In this document: positions 9,782 through 18,511 of the stretch, piece after piece
Position numbering within the stretch: the stretch's first letter is position 1
How the letters are laid out: every line of letters begins with the position of its first letter
From: an uncultured SAR116 cluster alpha proteobacterium
GTDB taxonomy: Bacteria > Pseudomonadota > Alphaproteobacteria > Puniceispirillales > Puniceispirillaceae
Direction: 5' to 3'
Length of the DNA stretch: 64,000 bases
NCBI GenBank assembly: GCA_902520885.1
Contig: CABYPW010000001.1
Coordinates: 149,498 to 213,497, forward strand
Translations under genes and position numbers: made by a program
Notes under the pieces: generated by a model
What the model was told of the DNA's origin: nothing
The model's input: the letters and a program-made list of their open reading frames with translations, nothing else
The model's database searches: none

Positions 9782-11808
9782 TACTTTCCTCCCTCTATAT
9801 TTATACAGGCTGCCAGATGATTATTATCAAAATCAACCAGCTCAGGACTGACCTTTCTGCAATCTTCAGTTACAAAATTACACCTTGATGAAAAAACACA
9901 ACCTTTTGGTGGGTTTAATGGAGAAGGTAACTCCCCCTTTAAAATAATTTTTTCTCTCCCACGCTCTTTTTTCGGATCGGGAATTGGTGCTGCATCTAGT
10001 AACGCTTTAGTATAGGGATGTTTTGGCTCTCCATAGATAGTGTCACTATCACCAATTTCCATAACCTTACCTAAATACATAACAATAACCTTATGAGAAA
10101 TATGTTTAACAACAGCTAAATCATGAGCAATGAAAAGGTAAGCGATTCCAAGCTCTCTTTGTAAATCTTCCAAAAGGTTAATTATTTGTGCTTGAACCGA
10201 AACATCCAATGCCGATACGGGCTCATCACATATTATAATTTTTGGCTCCATACAAAGTGCCCTTGCTATACCTACTCTCTGTCTCTGCCCTCCAGATAAT
10301 TCATGTGGATATCTATCTCTCATATAAGGATATAATCCAACTTTTGTAAGAAGTTCGCTTACTCTTTCCGCTCGAGCGACTTCGTCTGTTTCTATCTTAT
10401 GGACCTTAAGGGGTTCCTCTAGTATTTGGCCAATAGTCATCCTCGGATTTAAAGAAGAGAAAGGGTCTTGAAAAATCACCTGCATATCCTGCCGCACGAG
10501 AGCTACAGATTTTTGATTTAATTCTTTTTCATTAAATTTTAATTCTCCCCCTGTAGGCAGATTTAAATGTAATATCGCCCTTCCAACAGAAGTTTTTCCG
10601 CACCCTGACTCTCCTACCAGTCCAACAGTTTCGCCTGGGTAAACATCGAATGATATATCATCAACAGCTTTCACTGTTCCCGAAACACTTGACAGCCAAC
10701 CGCTTCTGAAAGAAACACCAAAATGTTGTTTTAACCCTCTAACCGATAGTACAGGTTTATCTTTTTTTACCTTAATTGGTTTGAATTTATCTTTGTCAGA
10801 AACATAAATTGATGCTCCCTTTTTATTCGCGTCGTCTGAATAGAAGCATGCTGTAAAATGATTTTTACCTTTCGCCCGCTCTTTGAGTTCAGGTGAGCTG
10901 TCACAAGTATCTGCCGCCATTGGGCACCTAGGCTTGAAACGACACCCACTTGGTGGTGCCATAAGGTTGGGTGGTAAGCCTTCGATGGTTGCTAATCTGC
11001 CACCTCTCTTTTTATCCATTCTGGGTACAGAACGAAGTAATCCGATTGTATATGGATGGGATGGCTTACCAAAAATATCTGAAGCTCCTCCCTTTTCAAC
11101 TATTCTTGCAGCATACATTACATTAACTTTATCTGCGTATGCAGCAACAACACCCAAATTATGGGTAATCATTATTATTGCTACACCTAGTCTATTACAA
11201 ATATCTTTCAATAATTCCAGTATTTGTGCTTGAATAGTGACGTCTAGAGCTGTGGTTGGTTCATCAGCAATGATCAAATCAGGTTCACATGCAAGTCCAA
11301 TTGCAATCATTACTCGTTGTCGCATTCCGCCAGAAAATTGATGCGGATATTGTGTTAAACGTTTTTCGGGCTCTGGTATTCCTACCATATTGAGAAGCTC
11401 AATTGCTCTATTGTTTGCCTCTTCTTCAGACATTTCTAGATGAGTTATTAATGGTTCAGTGAGCTGATCACCTATGGTCAAAACTGGGTTTAAGCTTGTC
11501 ATAGGCTCTTGAAAAATCATTGACATTCGTCGTCCACGAATTTTTCTCATTTCGTTTTCAGACAAGTTTGTAATATCTTGGCCATCAAATTTTACATAGT
11601 CTGCTTTTATCTCAGCAACTCTTTTAGGTAGTAACTTCATTATAGACAAAGCTGTAACAGATTTGCCACAACCAGACTCACCAACGATAGAGAGAAATTC
11701 CCCTCTATTAACTTGGAAGCTTACATTATCGACAGCTCTCACCGTGCCGTTTTTTAATTTGAATTCGACCTGAAGGTTACGCACGTCAAGAAGGGGGAGC
11801 TCTGACAT
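9781..11808 (-). CDS. fused DppD-DppF type ABC transporter ATPase
   Basis: One 675-residue chain carrying two complete ABC ATPase domains. The N-terminal half has Walker A GESGCGKS, signature FSGGMRQRV and Walker B LIIADEP. It is followed by the Cys-containing oligopeptide-ABC C-terminal extension (CRFKPRCPMAADTCD). The second half repeats this with GESGCGKTS, LSGGQRQRV and IICDEP, and ends with its own extension (CVFSSRCNFVTEDC). It powers the importer formed with the two permeases. The fusion replaces the separate DppD and DppF subunits and is common in alphaproteobacteria. A hairpin separates this gene from the upstream binding-protein gene. Confidence 0.93.
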   Translation of the reverse strand: MSELPLLDVRNLQVEFKLKNGTVRAVDNVSFQVNRGEFLSIVGESGCGKSVTALSIMKLLPKRVAEIKADYVKFDGQDITNLSENEMRKIRGRRMSMIFQEPMTSLNPVLTIGDQLTEPLITHLEMSEEEANNRAIELLNMVGIPEPEKRLTQYPHQFSGGMRQRVMIAIGLACEPDLIIADEPTTALDVTIQAQILELLKDICNRLGVAIIMITHNLGVVAAYADKVNVMYAARIVEKGGASDIFGKPSHPYTIGLLRSVPRMDKKRGGRLATIEGLPPNLMAPPSGCRFKPRCPMAADTCDSSPELKERAKGKNHFTACFYSDDANKKGASIYVSDKDKFKPIKVKKDKPVLSVRGLKQHFGVSFRSGWLSSVSGTVKAVDDISFDVYPGETVGLVGESGCGKTSVGRAILHLNLPTGGELKFNEKELNQKSVALVRQDMQVIFQDPFSSLNPRMTIGQILEEPLKVHKIETDEVARAERVSELLTKVGLYPYMRDRYPHELSGGQRQRVGIARALCMEPKIIICDEPVSALDVSVQAQIINLLEDLQRELGIAYLFIAHDLAVVKHISHKVIVMYLGKVMEIGDSDTIYGEPKHPYTKALLDAAPIPDPKKERGREKIILKGELPSPLNPPKGCVFSSRCNFVTEDCRKVSPELVDFDNNHLAACINIEGGK

Positions 11809-11835
11809 TTTCTATTTCCATTTTGGTTTAAAGAA

Positions 11836-11862
11836 AATGAGCACGATTAAATCGTGCTCATT
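11836..11862 (-). terminator. intercistronic hairpin after the binding-protein gene
   Basis: A perfect 12-bp stem with a 3-base loop; the stem arms are 11836-11847 and 11851-11862. On the minus strand it follows the substrate-binding protein stop by 14 bp and is followed by a short T-rich run (TTCTTT). It lies 27 bp before the ATPase start. It could be a leaky terminator or an mRNA-stabilising hairpin that lets the binding protein be made in excess over the membrane complex, as is known for other ABC importer operons. Confidence 0.75.
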
Positions 11863-11876
11863 CTTACATTATTTTA

Positions 11877-13460
11877 TTAGTCTTCCAGATAAATACCGCG
11901 GAAGGTATTGTTAAGGATATGAGAATTAGCAATCACATAACCTTTAACCTTTTTATTTAATGACACCACTCTGTCAGTGTAAGTTATTGGAAGTACGTAG
12001 GCTTCTTCTAGAGCTTTTTTCTCAAACTCGTGAACGATAGCTTTTCGCTTTTCGAAATTAACTTCACCTTTTTGTGCATCAAATAAAGCATCTAATTCGC
12101 GATTAGTGGCCCTGCTGTAATTTGAAGGATTAACATCCCTTGAAAGATATTTAAAGTGCATGACTGTTGGGTCAGGAAGAAATGATGGTGCCCAATCTAT
12201 GGTAGCATCGAAATTACCTTCCTTCCTGATTGTCACAAATTTACTTGTTGGGTTTGTGATCATTTCAGGATTCAGTCCACATTTTTTCCATTCTGACATT
12301 AACCAAATTGCTATGTGGTCATAAGGGTGTGCAACTGCACGATTACTGTAAGTAAATTTCAGCCCCTCATATCCAGCCTCTTTTAGAAGTTCTTTAGCTT
12401 TAGCTCTGTTAGCTTCTGCATCTTTTCCAAAACCAACCAGCTGATATAATTCATCATCTGGAAGAGCATATTTTGTGTCGTACAACAAATACCCTGATGG
12501 CCTTGGAGCGGTGAAAGTGATCTTTGCTAGTTTTGGCAAGCCACCATGTCTATCTATGCATAGATTAAGAGCTTGTCGGACACGCACATCCTTGAATGGC
12601 TCGGATTCAGAATTTAAAGAGACAACCCACAGTGTCATAAGGGTTTTTGATTGATTTGTGTAATCATCACCCATCTGTTCTTGAAGAGTTTTGACCTCCG
12701 GAGGTGCAGTTGCTCTCCATTCTGCCATAATCTGCCCACCAACTAATGGTTCAACCAATCCTTTAATACGATAACCCTCTGTCCTGTCTAAACAGTTATC
12801 TCCATGATGAAAATCGTCGTATTTCTCGCCGATGTAGGATTCACCCTTAACGTGCTCAACAAATTTGTATGGACCAGTTCCATTAACATTCTTTTTATGC
12901 CAGTTGGGATCCTTAGCAATGTCTTTAGCCGAATAAATAGCGTTAAAAGGTGATGCAAAACCATCCATCATAAAAGCGTCTGGACTATTTAATTTGAATA
13001 CCACGGTGTAATCGTCAGGTGTTTCAATACTATCCAAGCTTAGGTATAATGCTTTTCTTTGAGATAAAACGCCTTCTGGTGGGAATGCTATTCTTTCATA
13101 GCTAGCCTTTACGTCAGCAGAAGTTAGCGGTGTACCATCGTGAAATTTTACATTTTCATGCAATTTGAATGTATAGCTGAGACCGTCTTCAGCCATTTCC
13201 CAGCTTTTTGCAATGTCACCTTCTAAGTTTGGAAAGTTTTCCCAATCAAAGGTGAGTAATGTTGAGTAGTGTTGAGCTACGAAGTGCATAACAGCATAGG
13301 AATTTGTTCCATGCATGTCATAGTTAGGCGGCTCTGCTTTGACCCCATACTTCAACGTTCCACCTTGCGTTGGACAAGAAGAATGACTTCCTGCAAAAGC
13401 GGTGGACGAAGCAATACAAGCTATCGCTGCTATCGCCGCTGATCTTAAAATTGATCGCAT
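11877..13460 (-). CDS. ABC transporter substrate-binding protein, family 5 (DppA/OppA-like)
   Basis: Periplasmic binding protein of 527 residues. It begins with a signal peptide (charged MRSILRSAA, hydrophobic core, cleavage probably after AFAG). It then has the family-5 features: GTLKYGVKAEPPNYD, TFKLHENVKFHDGTPLTSADVKAS and NGTGPYKFV. It captures the ligand for the fused ATPase and the DppB/C-like permeases encoded downstream. The start is well supported by GGAGGA upstream of the ATG. A TATCGATA palindrome lies 30 bp upstream, inside the 126-bp gap to the MR/MLE gene, so an independent promoter here is likely. Ligand unknown. Confidence 0.93.
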   Translation of the reverse strand: MRSILRSAAIAAIACIASSTAFAGSHSSCPTQGGTLKYGVKAEPPNYDMHGTNSYAVMHFVAQHYSTLLTFDWENFPNLEGDIAKSWEMAEDGLSYTFKLHENVKFHDGTPLTSADVKASYERIAFPPEGVLSQRKALYLSLDSIETPDDYTVVFKLNSPDAFMMDGFASPFNAIYSAKDIAKDPNWHKKNVNGTGPYKFVEHVKGESYIGEKYDDFHHGDNCLDRTEGYRIKGLVEPLVGGQIMAEWRATAPPEVKTLQEQMGDDYTNQSKTLMTLWVVSLNSESEPFKDVRVRQALNLCIDRHGGLPKLAKITFTAPRPSGYLLYDTKYALPDDELYQLVGFGKDAEANRAKAKELLKEAGYEGLKFTYSNRAVAHPYDHIAIWLMSEWKKCGLNPEMITNPTSKFVTIRKEGNFDATIDWAPSFLPDPTVMHFKYLSRDVNPSNYSRATNRELDALFDAQKGEVNFEKRKAIVHEFEKKALEEAYVLPITYTDRVVSLNKKVKGYVIANSHILNNTFRGIYLED

Positions 13461-13490
13461 TTTTTTCCTCCAAAATAGATCTTTCTATAA

Positions 13491-13498
13491 TATCGATA
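13491..13498. promoter_or_regulatory. TATCGATA palindrome upstream of the family 5 binding-protein gene
   Basis: Perfect 8-bp palindrome in an A/T-only flank, 30 bp upstream of the binding-protein ATG. One of six identical intergenic sites in the island (13491, 18485, 25911, 27753, 33992, 38638). Operator function is inferred from position and repetition. Confidence 0.55.
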
Positions 13499-13586
13499 AA
13501 GATAACCATGAAGATTTAAATTATTCAAACATTTTTTATAATGTTTCTAATATTTTCTGCGATGCATAAAACAATTTATATGGGAT

Positions 13587-14711
13587 TTATGAATAATGAC
13601 TTTTTATAAAAGGTTTTAAAATGTCCAAATCCACCTCAGTGCCTAGACCCAATCCCGTTGGTGCTCTTACTCTTCCTTTGTCGATCGTCAAGCTTTCCGA
13701 GACTGGATCTACATCTAGATATTGATTAGTGATACTTACATCCCAATTAATATTCGGAACCAAACAAGACAGAATCGAAACAGCATTTCCGCTTATACTT
13801 GTCTCAGCCACCTTACCAGCAAGATTAATATTAAGACCTAGCGCATGAGCGTGTTTCGCAGCTTCAAGGACAGCTATCATACCTCCCAATTTAATCGTTT
13901 TCAAACTGCACCCCATGACAGCCGAAGCTTCTACTAACTCTGAAATATCGCTTAGACTGTGGACTCCCTCGTCTGCTCCCAGAGGCACTGAAGTTGAAGA
14001 TGCAACATCTTTAATGTCCGAAATATCGTCAGCAGGAACCGGTTGCTCAAAAAAATCAATTCCCGATTCTCCTGCTTCGGAAGCAAATGTTTTTGCCTCA
14101 GTCAGATTAAATCCTTCATTGGCATCTGCAGAAATAAAGGCTGTATTTCCAAGTGCTTTCCTAATCGAGAAGCATCTCATTAAGTCTTCTTTAGCTGAGT
14201 TAGAACCAACTTTTATTTTAAACGCATCAAAACCCTCTTTTTGCTTTTCCTTAGCACGAGCTATTTCCTCATCTATTGTTCCACCTGCTATCATGTAAAG
14301 AGCTCTTGAGGAATCTCTTTTTGGACCTCCAAGAAGTTCTATTAAAGAACAATTATTCGTTCTTGCAAACAAATCTAATATGGCCATTTCTATGGCAGAA
14401 ATAGCACCTTGATTCCCATACAAAGGCGTATTCAATAAAACTTTTATATCTGCTAAATTCTTTATATCAGAACCCACTACCATTGATTTGAGAAACTTTG
14501 CTGCTGATACCATTCCTTCGGCAAACTCACCTGTCATTGTAGGCGCAGAAGAAGCTTCTCCCCACCCAATAAGTCCATTATCGCCAGATATTTTTATTAT
14601 GAGATTATCAGCCGTATCAAGAATAACTCCGGCCATTTTTATTCTAGATTTTAAAGGCATTGATACCGAAAAAATTTCTACATTTTGAATGTTAACATTT
14701 ATATAGCTCAT
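13587..14711 (-). CDS. mandelate racemase/muconate lactonizing enzyme family protein
   Basis: Enolase-superfamily enzyme (374 residues) that abstracts a proton alpha to a carboxylate. Seen: N-terminal capping domain (to about 130), then a TIM barrel with catalytic FKIKVG (K165, K167), metal ligands D196 (ISADANEG), E222 (FFEQP) and D247 (GADEGV), and a lysine in KTIKLGG (K271/K274). The K-x-K plus opposite lysine places it in the MLE subgroup (cycloisomerases, dipeptide epimerases, o-succinylbenzoate synthases) rather than the mandelate racemase type with a His-Asp pair. It ends the leftward acyl-CoA operon, 10 bp after the CaiB gene. It could isomerise or epimerise an imported compound; the reaction is not determined. 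Confidence 0.88.
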   Translation of the reverse strand: MSYINVNIQNVEIFSVSMPLKSRIKMAGVILDTADNLIIKISGDNGLIGWGEASSAPTMTGEFAEGMVSAAKFLKSMVVGSDIKNLADIKVLLNTPLYGNQGAISAIEMAILDLFARTNNCSLIELLGGPKRDSSRALYMIAGGTIDEEIARAKEKQKEGFDAFKIKVGSNSAKEDLMRCFSIRKALGNTAFISADANEGFNLTEAKTFASEAGESGIDFFEQPVPADDISDIKDVASSTSVPLGADEGVHSLSDISELVEASAVMGCSLKTIKLGGMIAVLEAAKHAHALGLNINLAGKVAETSISGNAVSILSCLVPNINWDVSITNQYLDVDPVSESLTIDKGRVRAPTGLGLGTEVDLDILKPFIKSHYS

Positions 14712-14721
14712 ATAAATAATC

Positions 14722-15912
14722 CTACCTTGTAAATTGCTCGATTTCCTTATCCGACATACCTAAAAATTCTCTCAAAATTTCTTCATTATGTTCTCCCAAA
14801 AGTGGCGGGGGAAGGTTAGTTTCTTTTCCTCTTTTCCCATCAAAAGAGATTGGAAGACCAAGTGATTTTACAATACCGGCAGTTGGATGATCCAAATCTA
14901 GAACCATACCATTTTCAATTGTCTGTGGGTGTGACAAAGATTGAGTAACTGTTCTAACCACGGCAACTGGAATCCCATTTTTCTGAAGCAGCTTGTGCCA
15001 ATGTTCAGCATTCTCTTCAGATAACGCTTTTTCTATCAAATGCTCTAATTCTACCCTATTTTCGACTCTTGACGCATTTGATGAAAATTTTGGGTTTTCG
15101 CACCATTGAATATTTTCCATAATTTCGCTAAACAGCCTAAATTGACCATCATTTCCGACTGATATTACTAACGCCCCTTCTCCGCATTTAAAGAGATTAT
15201 AAGGGACAATATTTGGATGACCATTCCCATAACGTTTTGAGTCTCTTCCGGATATGAGATGATTCGAGGCTACGTTTGCCAGAAGAAAAATACCAGTATT
15301 ATATAGGTTAACGTCAATTAAAGAACCTGCACCAGTTAGATTTCTTTTGTTGAGAGCCGCAAGTATGCCTATAACTGCGTTCATTCCAGTAGCAATATCA
15401 ACAATTGCAACACCAAGTTTCATAGGCTCTCCATCAGCGGAACCAGTTATGGCCATCAATCCAGATTCTGCTTGTAAAAGAAAATCATACCCGGGCATTC
15501 CACCATTTGGTCCTTTGTTTCCATACCCCGTTATTGAGCATCGAATAACTTGGTTTGCATTTGTTTTAAACCAATCATCAGTTAGACCCAGTTTTCCCAA
15601 GAGACCCGGTTTAAAGTTATCAATAACAACGTCACTTTTTTTAATTAAATTCTTTAAAATTTTTAAGCCATCTGGAGTTTTGAAATCCAATGCAAGACTT
15701 TTTTTATTCCTATTAACTCCCAGAAAATAGGCTGCTTCTGTATCAGCAAATGGCGGGCCCCAATGTCTAGTGTCATCTCCTCTGGAAGGATGTTCTATTT
15801 TAATTATGTTTGCTCCCATATCACCCAGCATCTGCGTACATAAGGGCCCAGCTAAAACGCGTGTTAAATCTAAAACAGTAACATTTTCCAATGCATCTTG
15901 TTGTTTATTCAT
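14722..15912 (-). CDS. CaiB/BaiF family (class III) CoA-transferase
   Basis: Transfers CoA between carboxylic acids through an aspartyl-CoA thioester. Seen: the N-terminal family signature VLDLTRVLAGPLCTQMLGDMG, then IKIEHPSRGDDTRHWGPP, and the likely catalytic aspartate in GVAIVDIATGMNA (about residue 173). The later GNGHPNIVPYNLF segment is also typical. Length 396 is normal. It lies between an alpha/beta hydrolase and the MR/MLE gene. In this operon it most likely activates a carboxylic acid that is later handled by the crotonase and epimerase encoded upstream. Donor and acceptor acids are unknown. Confidence 0.9.
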   Translation of the reverse strand: MNKQQDALENVTVLDLTRVLAGPLCTQMLGDMGANIIKIEHPSRGDDTRHWGPPFADTEAAYFLGVNRNKKSLALDFKTPDGLKILKNLIKKSDVVIDNFKPGLLGKLGLTDDWFKTNANQVIRCSITGYGNKGPNGGMPGYDFLLQAESGLMAITGSADGEPMKLGVAIVDIATGMNAVIGILAALNKRNLTGAGSLIDVNLYNTGIFLLANVASNHLISGRDSKRYGNGHPNIVPYNLFKCGEGALVISVGNDGQFRLFSEIMENIQWCENPKFSSNASRVENRVELEHLIEKALSEENAEHWHKLLQKNGIPVAVVRTVTQSLSHPQTIENGMVLDLDHPTAGIVKSLGLPISFDGKRGKETNLPPPLLGEHNEEILREFLGMSDKEIEQFTR

Positions 15913-15949
15913 ATTCTTTCCGAACTATTAAATAAAAAAATTTTCATTC

Positions 15950-17125
15950 CTATAATTTATCTATTAACCAATCAAACATTTCTGAGTAGGCTAGACTTGC
16001 ATAATCTCTTTGACAATGCTGTGCTCCACCCTCTTCAGGGGTAAAAACTCTTAATGTTTTATCTAGGGAACCTGATGCATTTAACAAAGATTTTGCATCC
16101 TCCAATGGCACCTGTTCATCTGCTGAACCATGGGTAATTAGAAATGGACAGCGCATATTTTGGACAACACCGTCAAGTTTGTAATCTGATAATTTTCCTA
16201 AAACTTGATGCATGTTATCAACACCCAAAATCCAGCAAATATGATGACCTGGAACGCTCATTGATTCGTTAAACTTGGCTTCAATTCTTTTTTGCCAAGT
16301 CTTCTGATAATCCCATATTGCACCCCAGGCAATACACGCCTTAAGCCTTGGTTCCATAGATGCACATCTCGGGGCGTAATATCCCCCCAAACTTACCGCC
16401 ATAATACCAATTCGGTTTTTATCTACGTCTTCACGCGTTTCCAAATAATCTACGCAGGCTGAACCAGCTACTTCATAATCAGGTCTAAGAAACATTCCCC
16501 GAAACCTTATTGCTTCACCAGTTCCAGGCCCATCCATCACAAGACATGAAAAACCCCTTTTTATGAGCTCTGGAACCCCTCTTGCATATTGAAGTTCTTT
16601 TGTAATATCTAGCCCATCAAAAAAAATCATGGTCGGATTTTTTGATTTTTTTGTGTTCTCTGCATGAACAAAATAACCCGGAAGAAAATTTCCCTCATAA
16701 GGAACTTCTACAATCTCTATTTTGGGGGAAATACTTAGCTGCGCATGCTCATGAAAACATTCCACAGATTTTCTGTAAACATTTAACGCATGGTCATCTT
16801 TAACTGTCCTAAACCTTTCTCCCCACTGATAATAACAAGATGCTCTCAAATAAAAAACGGAAGCAGAAATAGTATGTCCTCTATTTCTACAATCATCCGC
16901 TTTTTGTTTAAGTTCGTCCCCAAGCTCTTGCCAAGTAAAAAACCAAGCCTCATCATCCCCCAGCTTATTTTTTAACTTCCTTGCTGTTCGGTCAATTTCA
17001 CCCATGTCACTCGCGCCAACTACGGCTAGTCCTAGCATTCCACCAATCGCCGCGGACCACCTGTAATCCTCTGGAAAATAGGTAAACCATTCGGTAGTTT
17101 TCGGTCTGATATGTTGCATTTTCAC
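15950..17125 (-). CDS. alpha/beta hydrolase, FrsA/DHPON-hydrolase-like, copy 1
   Basis: A 391-residue serine hydrolase-fold protein with a helical N-terminal domain (about 20-130) before the core. Nucleophile elbow AVSLGG gives S245; the likely partners are D336 (HGSADEQVP) and H370 (GGAQHCQRD). Oxyanion-type turns FDGLD and MDGPGTGE are present. The layout matches the DUF1100/FrsA and 2,6-dihydroxypseudooxynicotine hydrolase group, some of which cut C-C bonds of beta-diketone-like substrates. Copy 2 at 23433-24656 has the same architecture in an opposite-strand operon. It sits between the crotonase and CaiB genes. Esterase activity is the alternative. Confidence 0.85.
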   Translation of the reverse strand: MKMQHIRPKTTEWFTYFPEDYRWSAAIGGMLGLAVVGASDMGEIDRTARKLKNKLGDDEAWFFTWQELGDELKQKADDCRNRGHTISASVFYLRASCYYQWGERFRTVKDDHALNVYRKSVECFHEHAQLSISPKIEIVEVPYEGNFLPGYFVHAENTKKSKNPTMIFFDGLDITKELQYARGVPELIKRGFSCLVMDGPGTGEAIRFRGMFLRPDYEVAGSACVDYLETREDVDKNRIGIMAVSLGGYYAPRCASMEPRLKACIAWGAIWDYQKTWQKRIEAKFNESMSVPGHHICWILGVDNMHQVLGKLSDYKLDGVVQNMRCPFLITHGSADEQVPLEDAKSLLNASGSLDKTLRVFTPEEGGAQHCQRDYASLAYSEMFDWLIDKL

Positions 17126-17164
17126 TCTCCGAAACTGGTTCCTTACTCTTTTAATAAACGCTGA

Positions 17165-18019
17165 TTATTTTTTCATATTATCATCATTCTCCAAACCGCT
17201 TAAGTATTGTTTTACTTCTGCTGCATTTCGATCTCTAAACTTTTTAAAGTCGGGTTTACGTTTTTCAAGAAATGCATGCATACCCTCGAGTGATTCTTCT
17301 GAACCCCAGACGTGTGCAAGTAACTCCATTCCATGTTGCCAAGATGCATAAAGCTCATCTGATTCCGCATTGAGTGATTTTTTAGTCTGTCGCAATGTCT
17401 GGCCGCTGTGGCTATTAATCCTCTTGACCCATTCAAGTGTTTCCTCATACAATTTATCCTGAGGAACACACTTATTTATAAGACCAACCTTGACTGCCTC
17501 ATCTGCTCTAAATGAACGTGCCAAAAATATCATCTCGCGTGCAATTCGTTCTCCAACTATACGGGGTAAATATTGTGTTGCGCCGACTGTTGGACATGCA
17601 CCAACTCGAGCTCCTGTTTGACCTAGTACTGCATTTTCAGATGCAATCACGAGGTCACACCAAAGCGCTAATTCATGGCCACCACCCATGCACCAGCCAT
17701 TTACCATCGCAATGACGGGTATAGGAACACCCCGAATAGCCATGGCAAGGCCTAGCATACGATCATTCCAATGAGCTGCATTTACCCAATTTAATCTTTT
17801 CATTGCGTAAAAATCACCGCCAGCTGAAAATGCTTGTTCTCCAGCTCCAGTAATCACTATGCATGAGATCGATGGATCGTTTCTTGTTTCAAGGACTGCT
17901 TCACGCAATTCATCTAATGTTTGTTCGCGAAAAGCGTTTCTTACCTCTGGTCTATTTATCGTAATCCAGGCGGCACTCTCTTTTACTTCAACAAGAATTT
18001 CATTATATTTAGTTTTCAT
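17165..18019 (-). CDS. enoyl-CoA hydratase/isomerase family protein, MenB/BadI-like
   Basis: Crotonase-fold acyl-CoA enzyme of 284 residues. Oxyanion-hole segments are AFSAGGDF (about 64-70) and GWCMGGGHELALWCDL (108-123). The GGD motif and the C-terminal FLEKRKPDFKKF segment resemble MenB (naphthoyl-CoA synthase) and BadI (2-ketocyclohexanecarboxyl-CoA hydrolase) more than plain enoyl-CoA hydratases. No menaquinone genes are nearby, so a BadI-like hydrolytic ring opening of a beta-keto acyl-CoA is an attractive reading, though hydration is possible. Its start overlaps the end of the upstream epimerase-like gene by 11 bp, implying coupling. Confidence 0.88.
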   Translation of the reverse strand: MKTKYNEILVEVKESAAWITINRPEVRNAFREQTLDELREAVLETRNDPSISCIVITGAGEQAFSAGGDFYAMKRLNWVNAAHWNDRMLGLAMAIRGVPIPVIAMVNGWCMGGGHELALWCDLVIASENAVLGQTGARVGACPTVGATQYLPRIVGERIAREMIFLARSFRADEAVKVGLINKCVPQDKLYEETLEWVKRINSHSGQTLRQTKKSLNAESDELYASWQHGMELLAHVWGSEESLEGMHAFLEKRKPDFKKFRDRNAAEVKQYLSGLENDDNMKK

Positions 18020-18449
18020 TTTTTATTCCTTTTCCATTTTTGTTTTCCACGATCTCAACTAAAATACTGCTCGTATCTGATGGGTGCATAAAAAACATCT
18101 TTCGACCATGGTGGCCCTTTGACGGTTCGCCAAGCGCCCTCATTTTATTATTTTTAATTTTTTTTGATGATTCTTCCGCATCGGTTGTTAAAGCGCAGAA
18201 ATGATGCATAGCTCCTTTAGGATTGCGCTCCAAAAACTTAGCTATGGGGCTTTGATCATTTAAGGGTTCGATGAGCTCGATTTTTACATTCTGAAAATGA
18301 ATGTATGCCATTCTAATTCCTTGTTCAGAAACAATTTTTGGTGATGTAATCTCAGCACCAAAAAGCTTTGAGTACTGTTCTAAAACTGGCTCAATTTTAG
18401 GAACAGCAATCGCGATGTGATCAAGTACATTTTCTGCAACTTTTTCCAA
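18009..18449 (-). CDS. VOC superfamily protein, methylmalonyl-CoA epimerase-like
   Basis: Small metal-dependent vicinal-oxygen-chelate protein. The ligand positions expected for methylmalonyl-CoA epimerase are seen: His in LDHIAIAV (about residue 11), Glu in KIELIEP, His in AMHHFCAL and Glu in LVEIVE. The frame is open to a TTG at 18467. The TTG at 18449 is chosen because a nearly ideal Shine-Dalgarno, GGGAGGTGAT, sits directly upstream of it (and inside the longer version). The product is then 146 residues, like known epimerases. It overlaps the crotonase start. No methylmalonyl-CoA mutase is in the window, so its substrate may be another branched or alpha-substituted acyl-CoA. Confidence 0.85.
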   Translation of the reverse strand: MEKVAENVLDHIAIAVPKIEPVLEQYSKLFGAEITSPKIVSEQGIRMAYIHFQNVKIELIEPLNDQSPIAKFLERNPKGAMHHFCALTTDAEESSKKIKNNKMRALGEPSKGHHGRKMFFMHPSDTSSILVEIVENKNGKGIKNEN

Positions 18450-18450
18450 A

Positions 18451-18460
18451 ATCACCTCCC
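18451..18460 (-). promoter_or_regulatory. strong Shine-Dalgarno that fixes a TTG start
   Basis: GGGAGGTGAT on the minus strand, complementary to the 16S rRNA tail over about nine bases, at the correct spacing for the TTG at 18449. It decides the start of the epimerase-like gene against the upstream in-frame TTG at 18467. Confidence 0.75.
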
Positions 18461-18484
18461 AATACAAATTCCATTAACTAAAAA

Positions 18485-18492
18485 TATCGATA
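18485..18492. promoter_or_regulatory. TATCGATA palindrome upstream of the VOC epimerase gene
   Basis: Second of the six intergenic sites, 35 bp upstream of the epimerase TTG and 19 bp after the TauE-like stop. Its presence suggests that the epimerase-crotonase-hydrolase-CaiB-MLE run has its own regulated promoter. Confidence 0.55.
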
Positions 18493-18511
18493 ATTATTTG
18501 ATTTGCAAGTG

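Noticed and set aside
15347..15730. 127-codon open frame on the plus strand
   Set aside because: Antisense to the CaiB-family gene; proline/serine-rich shadow translation with no domain.
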